Part shown: positions 1 through 11,450 of the stretch, one piece after another
How positions within the stretch are numbered: the stretch's first letter is position 1
Layout: every line of letters starts with the position of its first letter
NCBI GenBank assembly: GCA_019634625.1
Contig: JAHCBA010000038.1
Span: 1-63,628, forward strand
Origin: Verrucomicrobiia bacterium
Lineage (GTDB): Bacteria > Verrucomicrobiota > Verrucomicrobiia > Limisphaerales > CAIMTB01
Length of the DNA stretch: 63,628 nucleotides
Reading direction: 5' to 3'
Position numbers and translations under genes: made by a program
Notes under the pieces: model-generated
What the model was told of the DNA's origin: nothing
The model's database searches: none
Seen by the model: only the letters and a program-made list of their open reading frames with translations

Positions 1-18
1 TTGAGCCATCCCAACGGC

Positions 19-46
19 TTGACACCCGGCCCCGCGCGGACATAGT
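19..46 (+). promoter_or_regulatory. Candidate sigma70-type promoter of the DUF11 lipoprotein gene
   Basis: A perfect TTGACA at 19-24 is followed after 16 nt by CATAGT (41-46; four of six consensus positions). Transcription would begin near 53, leaving a 5' leader of about 70 nt before the ATG at 121. Motif and spacing are seen directly; activity is inferred. Confidence 0.45.
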
Positions 47-120
47 GCCCTCCGAGTTAACGGTCTCGGGCCCTCGTTTCAGGGCTGTTCATTCGTAGAT
101 CGAACCTTACCCAGCAACCT

Positions 121-1752
121 ATGCAAGCGCATCTCAAGCCACTGTCCCTAATGGCGATGCTCACGGCAGCTCTGGTCATTACCGGATGCTGTTCCACGAC
201 CACCGCCAAGTCTCCCTCCACCCGGGCCCACACCTCCACGACACCCGCACCAGCGCCGCGTCCGGCCGCAACGGCGGAGCCAGCCCGGCCCGCACCGCCG
301 CCCGCTGTCCGGCCGGCTGGCGGCTTCGGTCCGTCCCACAGCACCTTCGAGGAGGGCGGCATCCGCTACATCCGCGGCTCCATGGCCTTTCCCACCGGCG
401 TGCGCGAAACCAGCGGCCTGCTCCTCGAAAAGGTGGTCCCCGCCGAAGTCATGCTCGGCCAGCCCTTCAGCTACGAGTACAAGGTCATCAACCTGACCGA
501 TTTCCCCCTGGCCGAAGTGACGGTCATGGACCAGGTGACGGACAATTTCCAGGCCAGTGACTCCTCCCCGCGCGCCGATTCCGTCGCCGGCGGCATTGCC
601 ACCTGGCGCATCGGCCAGCTCGGGCCCCGCGAGACCAAGACCATCAAGGTGACCGGTTCCGCCTCCACCGAAACCACCATCCGCACCTGCGGCTGGGCCA
701 CCTACAGCCCGATCCTCTGCGAGGAAATCCGCGTCGTGAAGCCCGCCATCGAACTCGCCAAGACGATGCCGGCCGAAGTCCTCCAGTGCGATCCCATCCC
801 GGTTCGCCTCGTGGTCCGCAACTCCGGCAGCAGCACCCTCACCGGCGTGCGCGTGACCGACAGCCTGCCCTCGGGCCTGACCACCGACGCCGGCCAGTCC
901 AACGTCTCGTTCGATGCCGGCACGCTCGCCCCCGGCCAGTCCCGAGAGTTCACCTTCAATGCCCGCGCTTCGCGCACCGGCAACTTCACCAACCCGGCCA
1001 AGGTCACCAGCGCCCAGAATGTCGAGGCGGAAGCCCAGGCCTCCGTCCGCGTCGTGAAGCCGGTCCTCACCATCGCCTGCGAGGCGCCTGACCGCGCCAT
1101 CTTCGGCCGCAACTTCGACGTCTGCCTCACCGTCCGCAACACCGGTGACGCCCCGTCCGCCAATACCGTCGTGTCGCTCGCCCTGGGCGGCGCTCGCGTC
1201 GTCAGCGCCACCGACGGCGGTGCCGCCTCCGGCGCCAACGTGACCTGGAACCTCGGAACCCTGGCCGCCGGCGCCACCAAGCGCGTCTGCGTCACCCTGG
1301 TCTCCGACCCCGGCACCACCCTCAACTTCGCCGCCAACGCCCAGGGCGTTTGCGCCGATCCTGTCAGCACCACCTGCCGCACCGAGGTCGTCGGCGTCCC
1401 GGGTATCCTCCTCGAAGTGGTGGATGATCCCGATCCGATCCTCGTCGGCTCGACCACCACCTACTCCATCCGCGTCCTCAACCAGGGCAACTCGCCGATC
1501 ACCAACGTCCGCATCGTCGGCCGCACGGATCCCGATTCCCAGGAAGCGGTCTCCGGCACCGGATCGACCCCGGTCAACCTCGTCCCCGGCGGGGTCGAAA
1601 TGGGCAACGTCGCCATCCTCGGACCCAAACAGCAGGTCGAGTGGAAGGTCGTCGTCCGCGCCACCGCGGTCGAGAACGCCCTCTTCGAGGTGCGCCTGGT
1701 AAGCGACCAGCTCCGCGAGGTCATGGAACTCGAATCGACCAACCAGTACTAG
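121..1752 (+). CDS. OmcB-like DUF11-repeat lipoprotein
   Basis: A 543-residue exported protein. The N-terminus has a hydrophobic stretch ending in a lipobox (VITGC near residue 23), so it should be a lipoprotein, followed by a Thr/Pro/Ala-rich linker to about residue 70. The rest is four DUF11 (COG1361) beta-sandwich repeats at roughly 100-190, 215-310, 320-425 and 430-540, recognisable by segments such as VVRNSGSSTLTGVRVTD and IRVLNQGNSPITNVRIV. The repeats carry about a dozen cysteines. That repeat pattern and the LLEVVDDPDPILVGSTTTY segment recall the cysteine-rich outer-membrane protein OmcB of Chlamydiae, a sister lineage in the PVC group. A structural cell-envelope role is inferred. It is preceded by a good promoter and followed by an intrinsic terminator, so it looks monocistronic. 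Confidence 0.85.
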   Translation: MQAHLKPLSLMAMLTAALVITGCCSTTTAKSPSTRAHTSTTPAPAPRPAATAEPARPAPPPAVRPAGGFGPSHSTFEEGGIRYIRGSMAFPTGVRETSGLLLEKVVPAEVMLGQPFSYEYKVINLTDFPLAEVTVMDQVTDNFQASDSSPRADSVAGGIATWRIGQLGPRETKTIKVTGSASTETTIRTCGWATYSPILCEEIRVVKPAIELAKTMPAEVLQCDPIPVRLVVRNSGSSTLTGVRVTDSLPSGLTTDAGQSNVSFDAGTLAPGQSREFTFNARASRTGNFTNPAKVTSAQNVEAEAQASVRVVKPVLTIACEAPDRAIFGRNFDVCLTVRNTGDAPSANTVVSLALGGARVVSATDGGAASGANVTWNLGTLAAGATKRVCVTLVSDPGTTLNFAANAQGVCADPVSTTCRTEVVGVPGILLEVVDDPDPILVGSTTTYSIRVLNQGNSPITNVRIVGRTDPDSQEAVSGTGSTPVNLVPGGVEMGNVAILGPKQQVEWKVVVRATAVENALFEVRLVSDQLREVMELESTNQY

Positions 1753-1778
1753 GGTCGGTCGATCATTGACGGTCCGCG

Positions 1779-1815
1779 AGGCGGGCTGGCCGAAAGGTCA
1801 GCCCGCCTTTCTCTT
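1779..1815 (+). terminator. Intrinsic terminator after the DUF11 gene
   Basis: A 13-bp stem (1779-1791 with 1796-1808, one G-T pair) closed by a GAAA tetraloop is followed by a T-rich tail (TTTCTCTT). It starts 27 nt after the stop codon of the DUF11 gene. Confidence 0.8.
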
Positions 1816-1835
1816 GCCCCTCCCCGGTTCGAACG

Positions 1836-1994
1836 GTGCATCCGGGAGTTGTGGGTGGAGGCGCGAACTCCGCCAGGCCGCGCTTCGGAGGGCCGAGTTC
1901 CACGAGGCCGCAACGGCATGGAGCGTTGGGTTGAGGACTCGCAGAGCTCGTCCCTCCGATTCGCCGCCTTCTCACCCACAACTCCGGGATGCAC
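1836..1994 (+). repeat. Fold-back repeat, copy 1 (complete)
   Basis: This 159-bp copy begins GTGCATCCGGGAGTTGTGGG and ends with the complement CCCACAACTCCGGGATGCAC. Inner arms CGGAGGGCCGAGTTCCACGA and the complement of CGGAGGGACGAGCTCTGCGA form a second inverted pair around a central loop containing GGAGCGTTGGGTTGAGG. It lies 20 nt beyond the terminator of the DUF11 gene. The rest of the 1753-2129 gap holds nothing else recognisable. Confidence 0.85.
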
Positions 1995-2129
1995 CGCGAT
2001 CCGAAGGGCAGACGATATCGGGATTGAGCTTTTCCAGCCGGACCGCTAGACCGCAGGAAGGTCGGTCCGGTTGGAAGCATCTCTCGCCCGTGGCCGGAAG
2101 CGCTTCGCCTGCCGAAGCCCGACTACGCC

Positions 2130-4349
<2,220 letters not shown>

Positions 4350-4352
<3 letters not shown>

Positions 4353-4410
4353 GAGCCTGTCTGCAAACCGGAAGGGGCCCTGCGACGAGGGGTTTTCAGA
4401 CAGGCTCTAA
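4350..4410. terminator. Hairpin between convergent genes, probable bidirectional terminator
   Basis: AGAGCCTGTCTG (4352 onward) pairs with CAGACAGGCTCT (ending 4408). The stems are flanked internally by CAAA and TTTT. The hairpin contains the stop codons of both the histidine kinase (plus) and the amidohydrolase (minus). Pairing is seen; terminator function is inferred from its position. Confidence 0.6.
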
Positions 4411-6167
4411 TCCTCGAACTCAAGAATCCCGAACCGCTCCGGCACGTGAAACGTCCGCGCCAGTGTCGGACGCCACGCCAGAAATCCGTCGTTCGCGTAA
4501 TCGCACCGGTACAGGTTGATCCGCCAGCGCGTCCCCCCCTCCGGCAACCGCTCCGCCAGCGACCGCAGCGGAATCCTCATCACCGCGGTCCACCGCTTCC
4601 CCGCCTCATCCACCCGCACTTCCGTCTCAAACCCGCTGCTCCATGCAAAATCCCGTTCCGGCAGGTTCAACCGCAGATCCAGCTTCATCCCGTTCGGCGC
4701 CACCTGAAACTCCGTGTAGCGCCGCGGTTCCGACGCGTCCGTGCCAATGAAGGCCTCCACCACGTCCCGCTCCCACAACCCGATCCGTTCGATCCCCGGC
4801 TCCGCCGGCTCAAACACGGTCAGGCGCGTGTACGGCGACTCGAACCGCAGATACAGGTCCTCCGATGTCCACAGGGCCCGCACCTCCGTGGACAGCTCCG
4901 CACGGGCTCCCGCATCCAGCGAGTTCTGATCCATCCATACCGCGCGGGCCTGCTCCCACGCCGCGTCCGTCGGTTTCCCGTCCCCGCCCGCTCCCCCCCG
5001 AAGCCGCCGCGCCCGCAGGACCGGCTCAGGCAGAAACCGCGCCAGCAGGCGCCGCGCATTGTCGAAGTACACCTTCCGCAGCACCTCCGGCGGCAACCCG
5101 ATCCCGCTGATCGTCCAGTCCCCCTGGATCGGCGTCATGTGCGCGAAGTCCCGGTCCCACGTCTCCAGCCAGCGCCAGTGCTTCCCGAAAAAATCCACCG
5201 CATCGTCATCCGTCGGACGCTCGTCGTCCCCGCTGCTCCCCAGGATCAGCTTGTTGTGCACCTGGAAGTCCGTCGCGAACACGATCCGGTCCGCGTGCTT
5301 CCGAAACAGCCGGTGCACCCGCTCCGGCGGATGGCGCCCGATCTCGGGGATCCGCGCCGCCAGGTCCGCGAGCATGTTGGGTCGCGCATCCAGCTTCCGC
5401 TCCACCCAGTCCAGATCCTCCGCGTTGTTGGCGAAATGCACGCACACAAATGTCGTCCCCGGATGCCTCGCAATCACCCGGTCCAAAGCCTCCAGCAACG
5501 CCTCCCGTGGCGGATACACCGCCGCATCCCCGAACCACCACGGCCGGTGATCCCTCAACTCCTTCCACCGCTCGTTGGTCTCGTTGAACGGATCCCAGAA
5601 GGCCTTCGGGTCCGCCACGTGAATGCTCACCGGCATCCCCAGCTCCCCGCAACGCCGCCACACCGGGTCCAGCTTCGGATCGTCAATCCGGATCAATTCC
5701 CCCTTCCCATCCCTCAAATACAACCCCAGCCGCTTGAACTCCTTCAGCCCCGCCGCCCCCAACCGGTGCGCCTCCTCCACCTGCCGCGCCCCCCGTTCCC
5801 CGAAATCCGCCTCGTCCCATCCCGTGTAATCGAGCTGGAAGTACAGCACGAACCGCCCGGGAGCCAGCCGGTCGGCCAGGGCCTTGTTCCGCTCGAACGC
5901 CGACGCCCCCCCATCCCGCGGCGTCACCGTCCCACCCGACAGGTTCGCCGCCACTCCCACACCCACCCGGTCCAGAATCCGTACCGCACGCTCCAGGTGC
6001 TCGGGCGTGGACGTGACGTGCTGATGCAGATCCACCATACGCCCCGCAGCCCGCCACGCCTCCGCCTCGGGCCGGTTCGGCGACGCCGCCTCGCCATGCG
6101 CGGAAAGGGACCCGATCCAGGACAATGCCAGACCCGACACCGCCACGAGGCTCAACAAGGGATGCAC
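4407..6167 (-). CDS. Exported amidohydrolase with C-terminal CBM9-like domain
   Basis: A 586-residue protein with a Sec signal peptide (about 1-27). The catalytic part (about 40-375) is an amidohydrolase_2 (PF04909-type) TIM barrel, with metal-binding HQH in MVDLHQHVT, further candidate ligands in SIHVAD and VCVHFAN, and an acidic residue in FATDFQ. After a linker, residues of about 410-586 look like the carbohydrate-binding CBM9/DOMON-type beta sandwich found on many periplasmic glycan-active enzymes. The family decarboxylates or hydrolyses small acids and lactones; the substrate here is unknown. It converges with the histidine kinase and shares the hairpin at its 3' end. Confidence 0.85.
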   Translation of the reverse strand: MHPLLSLVAVSGLALSWIGSLSAHGEAASPNRPEAEAWRAAGRMVDLHQHVTSTPEHLERAVRILDRVGVGVAANLSGGTVTPRDGGASAFERNKALADRLAPGRFVLYFQLDYTGWDEADFGERGARQVEEAHRLGAAGLKEFKRLGLYLRDGKGELIRIDDPKLDPVWRRCGELGMPVSIHVADPKAFWDPFNETNERWKELRDHRPWWFGDAAVYPPREALLEALDRVIARHPGTTFVCVHFANNAEDLDWVERKLDARPNMLADLAARIPEIGRHPPERVHRLFRKHADRIVFATDFQVHNKLILGSSGDDERPTDDDAVDFFGKHWRWLETWDRDFAHMTPIQGDWTISGIGLPPEVLRKVYFDNARRLLARFLPEPVLRARRLRGGAGGDGKPTDAAWEQARAVWMDQNSLDAGARAELSTEVRALWTSEDLYLRFESPYTRLTVFEPAEPGIERIGLWERDVVEAFIGTDASEPRRYTEFQVAPNGMKLDLRLNLPERDFAWSSGFETEVRVDEAGKRWTAVMRIPLRSLAERLPEGGTRWRINLYRCDYANDGFLAWRPTLARTFHVPERFGILEFED

Positions 6168-6296
6168 CCCGCGAGCAAACCCCGGCCACCCCCCGGGGGC
6201 AAGCTCGCCGCCTCCTCACCCGAAACTCGGGGAGGCATCGGACCCAATGCCCGGCCCGCCCGTTGTCTGGCGACGTTTCACCCGGCGTGACGATGG

Positions 6297-6314
6297 TTGA
6301 TGTCTTGACATCAA
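6297..6314. promoter_or_regulatory. Palindromic operator candidate for the VapBC operon
   Basis: TTGATGTC-TT-GACATCAA is a perfect 8+8 palindrome ending 26 nt before the antitoxin ATG. It contains a TTGACA hexamer (6305-6310). Ribbon-helix-helix antitoxins usually autorepress at such sites; that role is inferred. Confidence 0.6.
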
Positions 6315-6339
6315 TTAACCTGGCATCAGCTTTCCCGAC

Positions 6340-6606
6340 ATGCGTACCACCTTGACCCTCGACGATGATGTCGCCGCCATTCTCCGGCGCGAAGCCGATC
6401 GCAAGGGGCTTTCCTTCAAAGAGTTGGTCAATGCCGCTTTGCGTCGTGGTCTTGCCCCGGAGCACGACGACGCCGTCGCGCCGCGCGTGGTCACCCGGCC
6501 TCATGCCTTCGGCTTCAAGGCGGGGATCGACCTCGACAAGCTGAACCAGCTCGTGGACGAACTGGAGGCGGAAGACTTTGCCGCCCGCCAACGCCGGGCG
6601 CGATGA
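6340..6606 (+). CDS. vapB: VapB-type ribbon-helix-helix antitoxin
   Basis: An 88-residue protein that starts with a ribbon-helix-helix DNA-binding domain (RTTLTLDDDVAAILRREA, then the second helix around SFKELVNAALRRGL). It has an acidic C-terminal tail (LDKLNQLVDELEAEDF) suited to blocking the toxin active site. The stop overlaps the toxin start by 4 nt (ATGA), the normal arrangement for translationally coupled toxin-antitoxin pairs. An 18-bp palindrome just upstream is the likely autoregulatory operator. Confidence 0.88.
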   Translation: MRTTLTLDDDVAAILRREADRKGLSFKELVNAALRRGLAPEHDDAVAPRVVTRPHAFGFKAGIDLDKLNQLVDELEAEDFAARQRRAR

Positions 6607-7034
6607 TTCTTCCCGACATCAACCTGCTCATCCACGCCCACAACCTGGAGTCTCCCCGCCACGAGGGCGCACGGCAGTGGTGGGACGATGCTCTCGCGGG
6701 AACGGTGGGGATCGGTCTGGCTTGGGTCACCCTCCTGGGTTTCATCCGAATCTGCACCCACCGCGGCATCCTCCTCCGACCGATGACCCCGGCCGGGGCC
6801 TGTTCGCGGGTCCGCGAGTGGCTCACCCTGCCGCATGTGCATCTGGCGCTGCCCGCCCAGGGCCATTTCGAACGTCTGAGTGCCCACCTGTCCCAGCTCG
6901 GCACCGCCGGCAACCTGACCACCGACGCCCACCTGGCAACCCTGGCGATGGAACGCGGCTACGTGCTTTGCACCACCGACAGCGATTTCGTGCGCTTCCC
7001 GGGCCTGAAGTGGCGCAATCCCCTCGAACCCTGA
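6603..7034 (+). CDS. vapC: VapC-type PIN-domain toxin
   Basis: A 143-residue PIN-domain ribonuclease. Acidic catalytic residues are D5 (ILPDINLLI), D108 (NLTTDAHLATLA) and D126/D128 (CTTDSDF). The WVTLLGFIRI segment and the closing RFPGLKWRNPL are typical of the VapC subfamily described first in mycobacteria (TIGR00028-like). The family cleaves specific RNAs, often tRNA or rRNA, when released from VapB. It overlaps vapB by 4 nt. All core residues are present, so it should be active. Confidence 0.9.
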   Translation: MILPDINLLIHAHNLESPRHEGARQWWDDALAGTVGIGLAWVTLLGFIRICTHRGILLRPMTPAGACSRVREWLTLPHVHLALPAQGHFERLSAHLSQLGTAGNLTTDAHLATLAMERGYVLCTTDSDFVRFPGLKWRNPLEP

Positions 7035-7279
7035 TCCAGGGTGACCACGCGTCTGCCGCATGGGTCGAACACCGCGATCGACCGCGCCAGGTGGGCGCCG
7101 GGCCCCAGAACCACACGCCTCGGCGGAGGGGGCCTGCCCCATGCGGTCCGCCATGGCCTTCCCAATCGATCGTTGCCGTGCGCGAGGCGTCCCAGGATGC
7201 CCATCGGTGCGGGGATCGGGATTGTTTCGGGTCCGACCCTCGATTATCACCGGGCCGTCGCCGACGCGATCCGCCGCCC
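7035..7279. other. Intergenic stretch with no supported gene
   Basis: The 245 nt between vapC and the methyltransferase are open in several frames because of high GC, but none shows a recognisable domain or start region. The minus-strand reading contains a short plausible peptide (RSIAVFDPCGRRVVTL) that could be a gene remnant; this is weak. Confidence 0.4.
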
Positions 7280-7921
7280 GTGAATTCCCTCGCCTACCTC
7301 CGCGCTCCGACCAGCCGCCCCTTGGGAGGCCCCGGATGGTGGCGCTTCTTCCGGGATTGGTGGCTGTTCCTGCGCGAGGGCTGGTCGGACCCGCGATCGA
7401 TCGGATCCGTGATGCCCAGTTCCCCGGTGCTGGCCCGACGCATGGCCGCCATGACGATCTGGGACGAACGGACGTGGATTCTCGAACTGGGGGCCGGGAC
7501 GGGCGTGGTCACGCAAGCCCTCCTGGCGCGGGGCGCTCCGGCCCAACGACTGCTGGCGATCGAGCGATCCGAAGCCCTCGCCGTCCACCTCCGGCGTCGT
7601 TTCCCCCAGGTGCGCGTGGTCTGCGGGGATGCCGCGTCCCTGCGGCGACTCGTCCAGAAGGCCGCCCCCCGCGCCCACCGTTTCGCCGTCGTCTCGAGCC
7701 TCCCTTTCCGAAGCCTGCCGCCCCCGGTGGGCGAGGCCATTCGCGCCGAGATCGCCGCCCTGCTGGCGACGGGAGGCCAATGGACCCAGTTCACCTACGC
7801 CGTGACCCGCAGGGAGGTGCCGGCGGGTTTCATCCGGCAGTCCTCGAGCAAGGTCTGGATCAACGTGCCTCCCGCCCGCGTGGACGTCTTCGCCGCCCAT
7901 CCCACTGTCCACCCCGCGTAG
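7280..7921 (+). CDS. PmtA-like class I SAM-dependent methyltransferase
   Basis: About 213 residues from the GTG at 7280. The segment PRSIGSVMPSSPVLARRMA followed by the SAM-binding motif ILELGAGTGVVTQALL matches the family of small phospholipid N-methyltransferase (PmtA) / rRNA adenine dimethylase-like proteins. AIERSEALAVHLRRRFP is the acidic-loop strand, and VVSSLPFRSLPP is the family's catalytic-loop equivalent. Substrate is uncertain: phosphatidylethanolamine methylation is the family's best-known role, but many members are unassigned. The start codon is a choice; the frame is open far upstream. Confidence 0.75.
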   Translation: MNSLAYLRAPTSRPLGGPGWWRFFRDWWLFLREGWSDPRSIGSVMPSSPVLARRMAAMTIWDERTWILELGAGTGVVTQALLARGAPAQRLLAIERSEALAVHLRRRFPQVRVVCGDAASLRRLVQKAAPRAHRFAVVSSLPFRSLPPPVGEAIRAEIAALLATGGQWTQFTYAVTRREVPAGFIRQSSSKVWINVPPARVDVFAAHPTVHPA

Positions 7922-7952
7922 CCTTCCCCTCGCCGACCCACCGTCCCCCGGG

Positions 7953-9950
7953 TCAACCCAGCCGCGCGAGAATCGCCTCGGTATCGAAAACGCACCCGCC
8001 CCAGGTCCCGCCGCTGACCGCCTGCAGCGCCGCCCAAAGCCGTGTGTCGTCCGGCAGGAGCGGGTGCGGAGCCAGCTCGGGATGAGGCGACCGGCTTTCC
8101 AGTTCCACCGCCCCCCGCTCCGCGCCCCACCGTTCCGAACCCGACCCGACCAGATCCACCCGCCCGTCCATCGACGCGGTGTCCAGTTCCACCCGGACGA
8201 TGTCGCCGTCGCGCAATTTCCCGATCGGGCCGCCGGCCAGGGCTTCCGGCCCGATATGGCCGAGGCAGGCCCCGGTGCTGACACCCGAAAATCGCGCGTC
8301 GGTGATCAACGCAATCCGGCGCCCGATGGGAAGGTGCTTGAGGGCGCTGGTCAGTTGGTAAGTCTCCTCCATCCCCGTTCCGATCGGGCCGCAACCGATC
8401 AGCGCCAGCACCTCGCCGGGCCGCAGCAATCCCTCCTTGATGGCGCGAATGGCGCTCCGTTCCGAGGTGAAGACCCGGGCCGGCCCTTCCAGAAGGTAAC
8501 GACCCTGCCCATCAAACAACGACGGGTCGATGGCGGTGGCTTTCACCACCGACCCGTCCGGCGCCAGATTGCCCCGCGGAAACAACAGCGTGCTCACCAG
8601 CCCCGCGGCCCGTGCCCGCTCGGGCGGCAGAATGACATCATCGGGATCCACCCCATCCGCCTCCGCCAATCGATCCCGGAACCGACGCCGACGCTCGCTG
8701 CGTTCCCATGCGTCGAGCACGCAATCCCACGTGACGCCCTCGACGGTCAGGACACCCGTGTCCACGCAGCCGAGCCGCCGTAGATGCAGCATCACCTCCG
8801 GAACCCCGCCCGCGAGGAAGACCCGGACGGTCGGATGGTGAACGGGCCCGTTGGGAAGAACGCTGACCAGTCGGGGAACCCGTCGGTTGATCGCGATCCA
8901 GTCCCCAACGGTGGGACGCGGCAATCCCGCCGCGTGGGCGATCGCCGGCAGGTGCAGGAGCAGATTCGTGGATCCCCCAAACGCCGCATGCAACGCCATC
9001 GCATTGCGCAACCCACCCTCGGTGAGAATGTCGCGTCCCCGCAACCCGCGCCGTTCCAGCGCCACCACCAGACGGGCGGCCCGCGTCGCAAGGTCATACC
9101 ATACCGGTTCCCCGGAAGGCGCCAGCGCACTGTGGGCCGGCGCGAGACCCAACCCCTCCGCCACCACCTGCGCCGTGGCGGCCGTCCCGAGAAACTGACA
9201 CCCGCCCCCGGGCGATGCGCACGCGCGGCATCCCAGGTCGGACGCCTCTTCCAACGTGAGCGCCCCATGGACAAACCGCGCACCGATGGTCTGGATGGTG
9301 CCCGCATCCTCTCCCTGCTCCGGCGGCAATGTCACCCCACCGGGAACCAGCACCACCGGGAGTTCCCGCATCGCCGCCAGCGCCATCGTCATTGCCGGCA
9401 ACCCCTTGTCGCAGGTCGCCACGCCGATCACCCCCGACCGCGTGGGCAACGAACGGATCAGCCTTCGGAACACCTGGGCCGCGTCGTTGCGATAGGCCAG
9501 ACTGTCGAACATCCCCACCGTCCCCTGCGTGCGCCCGTCACAGGGATCCGAGCACGCCGCGGCGAACGGGATCGCCCCGCCCCGCCGAAGTTCCTCGGCC
9601 GCCGCCCGCACCTGCAGTCCGATCTCCCAGTGGCCCGTGTGGAACCCCAGCGCAATGGGCCGCCCATCCTCCCCCCGCAGCCCGCCCTGGGTGCTCAGAA
9701 TCAGAAACTCCTTCCTCCCCAGTTCCCGCGGATCCCAGCCCATGCCCGCATCCTGACTCCACCCGAACAGATCCCCGCTGGGCCGTTCCCGCAGAAGTTC
9801 CGGAGTCAGCGGCAACGTCCCTCCCGGACCCGACGCCCGGGTGCGAACCTGGAAGAGATCGTCCCGCCCGGGCAGAAAGGGGTCGCCATGGTCGCTCACG
9901 CCGCCGACCCAACCAGATCCGTCCCCCCGACGAAACGCCGAAGTCCACAC
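7953..9950 (-). CDS. yjhG: YjhG/YagF-type sugar-acid (D-xylonate) dehydratase
   Basis: A 665-residue IlvD/Edd-superfamily dehydratase. Blocks such as [62 protein letters not shown] and [17 protein letters not shown] run in the order, and at the total length, of E. coli YjhG/YagF (about 655 residues), not of IlvD. The Cys residues in DPCDG, ATCDK and the [12 protein letters not shown] block are candidates for Fe-S cluster ligands. The family converts D-xylonate and related aldonic acids to 2-keto-3-deoxy acids in the cytoplasm. The first 20 residues look non-homologous, so the true start may be slightly downstream. It is divergent from the sulfatase gene, 59 nt away. Confidence 0.88.
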   Translation of the reverse strand: MWTSAFRRGDGSGWVGGVSDHGDPFLPGRDDLFQVRTRASGPGGTLPLTPELLRERPSGDLFGWSQDAGMGWDPRELGRKEFLILSTQGGLRGEDGRPIALGFHTGHWEIGLQVRAAAEELRRGGAIPFAAACSDPCDGRTQGTVGMFDSLAYRNDAAQVFRRLIRSLPTRSGVIGVATCDKGLPAMTMALAAMRELPVVLVPGGVTLPPEQGEDAGTIQTIGARFVHGALTLEEASDLGCRACASPGGGCQFLGTAATAQVVAEGLGLAPAHSALAPSGEPVWYDLATRAARLVVALERRGLRGRDILTEGGLRNAMALHAAFGGSTNLLLHLPAIAHAAGLPRPTVGDWIAINRRVPRLVSVLPNGPVHHPTVRVFLAGGVPEVMLHLRRLGCVDTGVLTVEGVTWDCVLDAWERSERRRRFRDRLAEADGVDPDDVILPPERARAAGLVSTLLFPRGNLAPDGSVVKATAIDPSLFDGQGRYLLEGPARVFTSERSAIRAIKEGLLRPGEVLALIGCGPIGTGMEETYQLTSALKHLPIGRRIALITDARFSGVSTGACLGHIGPEALAGGPIGKLRDGDIVRVELDTASMDGRVDLVGSGSERWGAERGAVELESRSPHPELAPHPLLPDDTRLWAALQAVSGGTWGGCVFDTEAILARLG

Positions 9951-10009
9951 CCATCCTTGAGCCCGCCATCCCCTGCGTTAGCCTGCATCGCACCGCCCCC
10001 ACTCCCATC

Positions 10010-11440
10010 GTGAAATCCCTCCTCCCACTCCTCGCATGCCTCGGCCTCGGCGGCCTTGCCCACGCCGCCGAACGCCCCAACCTGATCTGGATCATGGCCG
10101 ACGACCTCGGGTACGGGGAACTCGGCTGCTACGGACAGGAACTCATCCGCACCCCCCGGCTCGACCGCATGGCCGCCGAAGGGATCCGCTTCACCCAGTT
10201 CTACGCGGGAGCCACCGTCTGCGCGCCGTCCCGCTCCGTGCTCATGACCGGCCAGCACCACGGGCGAACCCGCGTCCGCGGCAACGCGGGACGCGACAAC
10301 CCCGAGGCCCAGGCCCTCCGCGCCGAAGATGTCACCGTCGCCGCCGCCCTGCGCCAGGCCGGTTACGCCACCGCCCTGATCGGCAAATGGGGCCTCGGCG
10401 ATGTCGGAGCCGCCGATTCCGGACTGCCCGGCAAACAAGGCTTCGAGACCTTCTTCGGCTACCTCAACCAGCGCCACGCCCATAATCACTTCCCCGACTT
10501 CCTCTGGCGTGACGAGCAGCGGATCGCCCTGCCCAATGTCGTCACCCCCGTCGGAGGCGACGGCGCCGGCTACGCCACGGAGGCCGTCCTCTTCGCCGAT
10601 GACCTGTTCGCCGACGAAGCCCTCAAGTTCGTCGCCCTCCACCCCAACCGCCCGTTCTTCCTCTACTGGAGTCTCATCACGCCCCACGCCAACAACGAGC
10701 GCACCCGGGAACTCGGAGACGGCGCCCACGTGCCCGACTACGGTCCCTACGCCCTCGAAGACTGGTCCCCCCAGGACCGCGGCCACGCCGCCATGATTAC
10801 CCGCCTCGATTCCTACGTCGGCCGCCTCCTCGATCACCTCCGCCTCCTCGGCCTCGACCGCAATACCCTCGTCCTCTTCACCAGCGACAACGGCCCCCAC
10901 AACGAAAGCCGCCACAATCCCGAACGCTTCCGCCCGTCAGGCCCCTTCTCCGGCCTCAAACGCAGCCTCACCGATGGCGGCATCCGCGTTCCCACCCTCG
11001 CCTGGTGGCCCGGCCGCATCCACCCCGGCACCGTCAGCGACCACGTCGCCTACTTCGGCGACTGGTTCGCCACCGCCGCCGAACTCGCAGGCGCCCCCGT
11101 CCCGGATGGACTCGACTCGATCAGCTTCGTCCCCACCCTGCTCGGCCGACCGGAACAGCAACGACGCCACGAATTCCTCTACTGGGAGTTCCACGAAGGC
11201 GGCTTCACCCAGGCCGCCCTTCACCAGGGCCGCTGGAAAGGCATCCGCTCCGACCACCCGGACGCCCCGGTCCGCGTCTTCGATCTCCACACCGACCCTG
11301 CCGAACGTACCGACGTCGGCGACCGGCACCCGCTCATTCGCGCCGCCCTCGACGCCTACCTGCGCTCCGCCCGCCTCGAATCCGACGACTGGCCCGCCCG
11401 CTGGCGCCGTCCCGCCCCGCCTTCCCTCCAGCCCGGTTGA
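10010..11440 (+). CDS. Exported arylsulfatase (type I sulfatase)
   Basis: From the GTG at 10010 the product is 476 residues with a Sec signal peptide ending LAHA (about 1-19). ERPNLIWIMADDLGYGELGCYG supplies the metal-binding Asp pair. C71 in CAPSR is the formylglycine-forming cysteine of the C-x-P-S-R signature, followed by the family's LMTG. KWGLGD, LFTSDNGPH and FSGLKRSLTDGGIRVP are the remaining signature blocks. The family removes sulfate esters from glycans in the periplasm; sulfatases are abundant in Verrucomicrobiota. The frame is open upstream to 9329, but that part overlaps the dehydratase and has no homology. Confidence 0.9.
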   Translation: MKSLLPLLACLGLGGLAHAAERPNLIWIMADDLGYGELGCYGQELIRTPRLDRMAAEGIRFTQFYAGATVCAPSRSVLMTGQHHGRTRVRGNAGRDNPEAQALRAEDVTVAAALRQAGYATALIGKWGLGDVGAADSGLPGKQGFETFFGYLNQRHAHNHFPDFLWRDEQRIALPNVVTPVGGDGAGYATEAVLFADDLFADEALKFVALHPNRPFFLYWSLITPHANNERTRELGDGAHVPDYGPYALEDWSPQDRGHAAMITRLDSYVGRLLDHLRLLGLDRNTLVLFTSDNGPHNESRHNPERFRPSGPFSGLKRSLTDGGIRVPTLAWWPGRIHPGTVSDHVAYFGDWFATAAELAGAPVPDGLDSISFVPTLLGRPEQQRRHEFLYWEFHEGGFTQAALHQGRWKGIRSDHPDAPVRVFDLHTDPAERTDVGDRHPLIRAALDAYLRSARLESDDWPARWRRPAPPSLQPG

Positions 11441-11450
11441 AGCCCCGCCA

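Noticed and set aside
9329-10009. N-terminal extension of the sulfatase frame
   Set aside because: It is Pro/Arg/Ser-rich, overlaps the dehydratase gene, and a clear signal peptide begins at the GTG at 10010.
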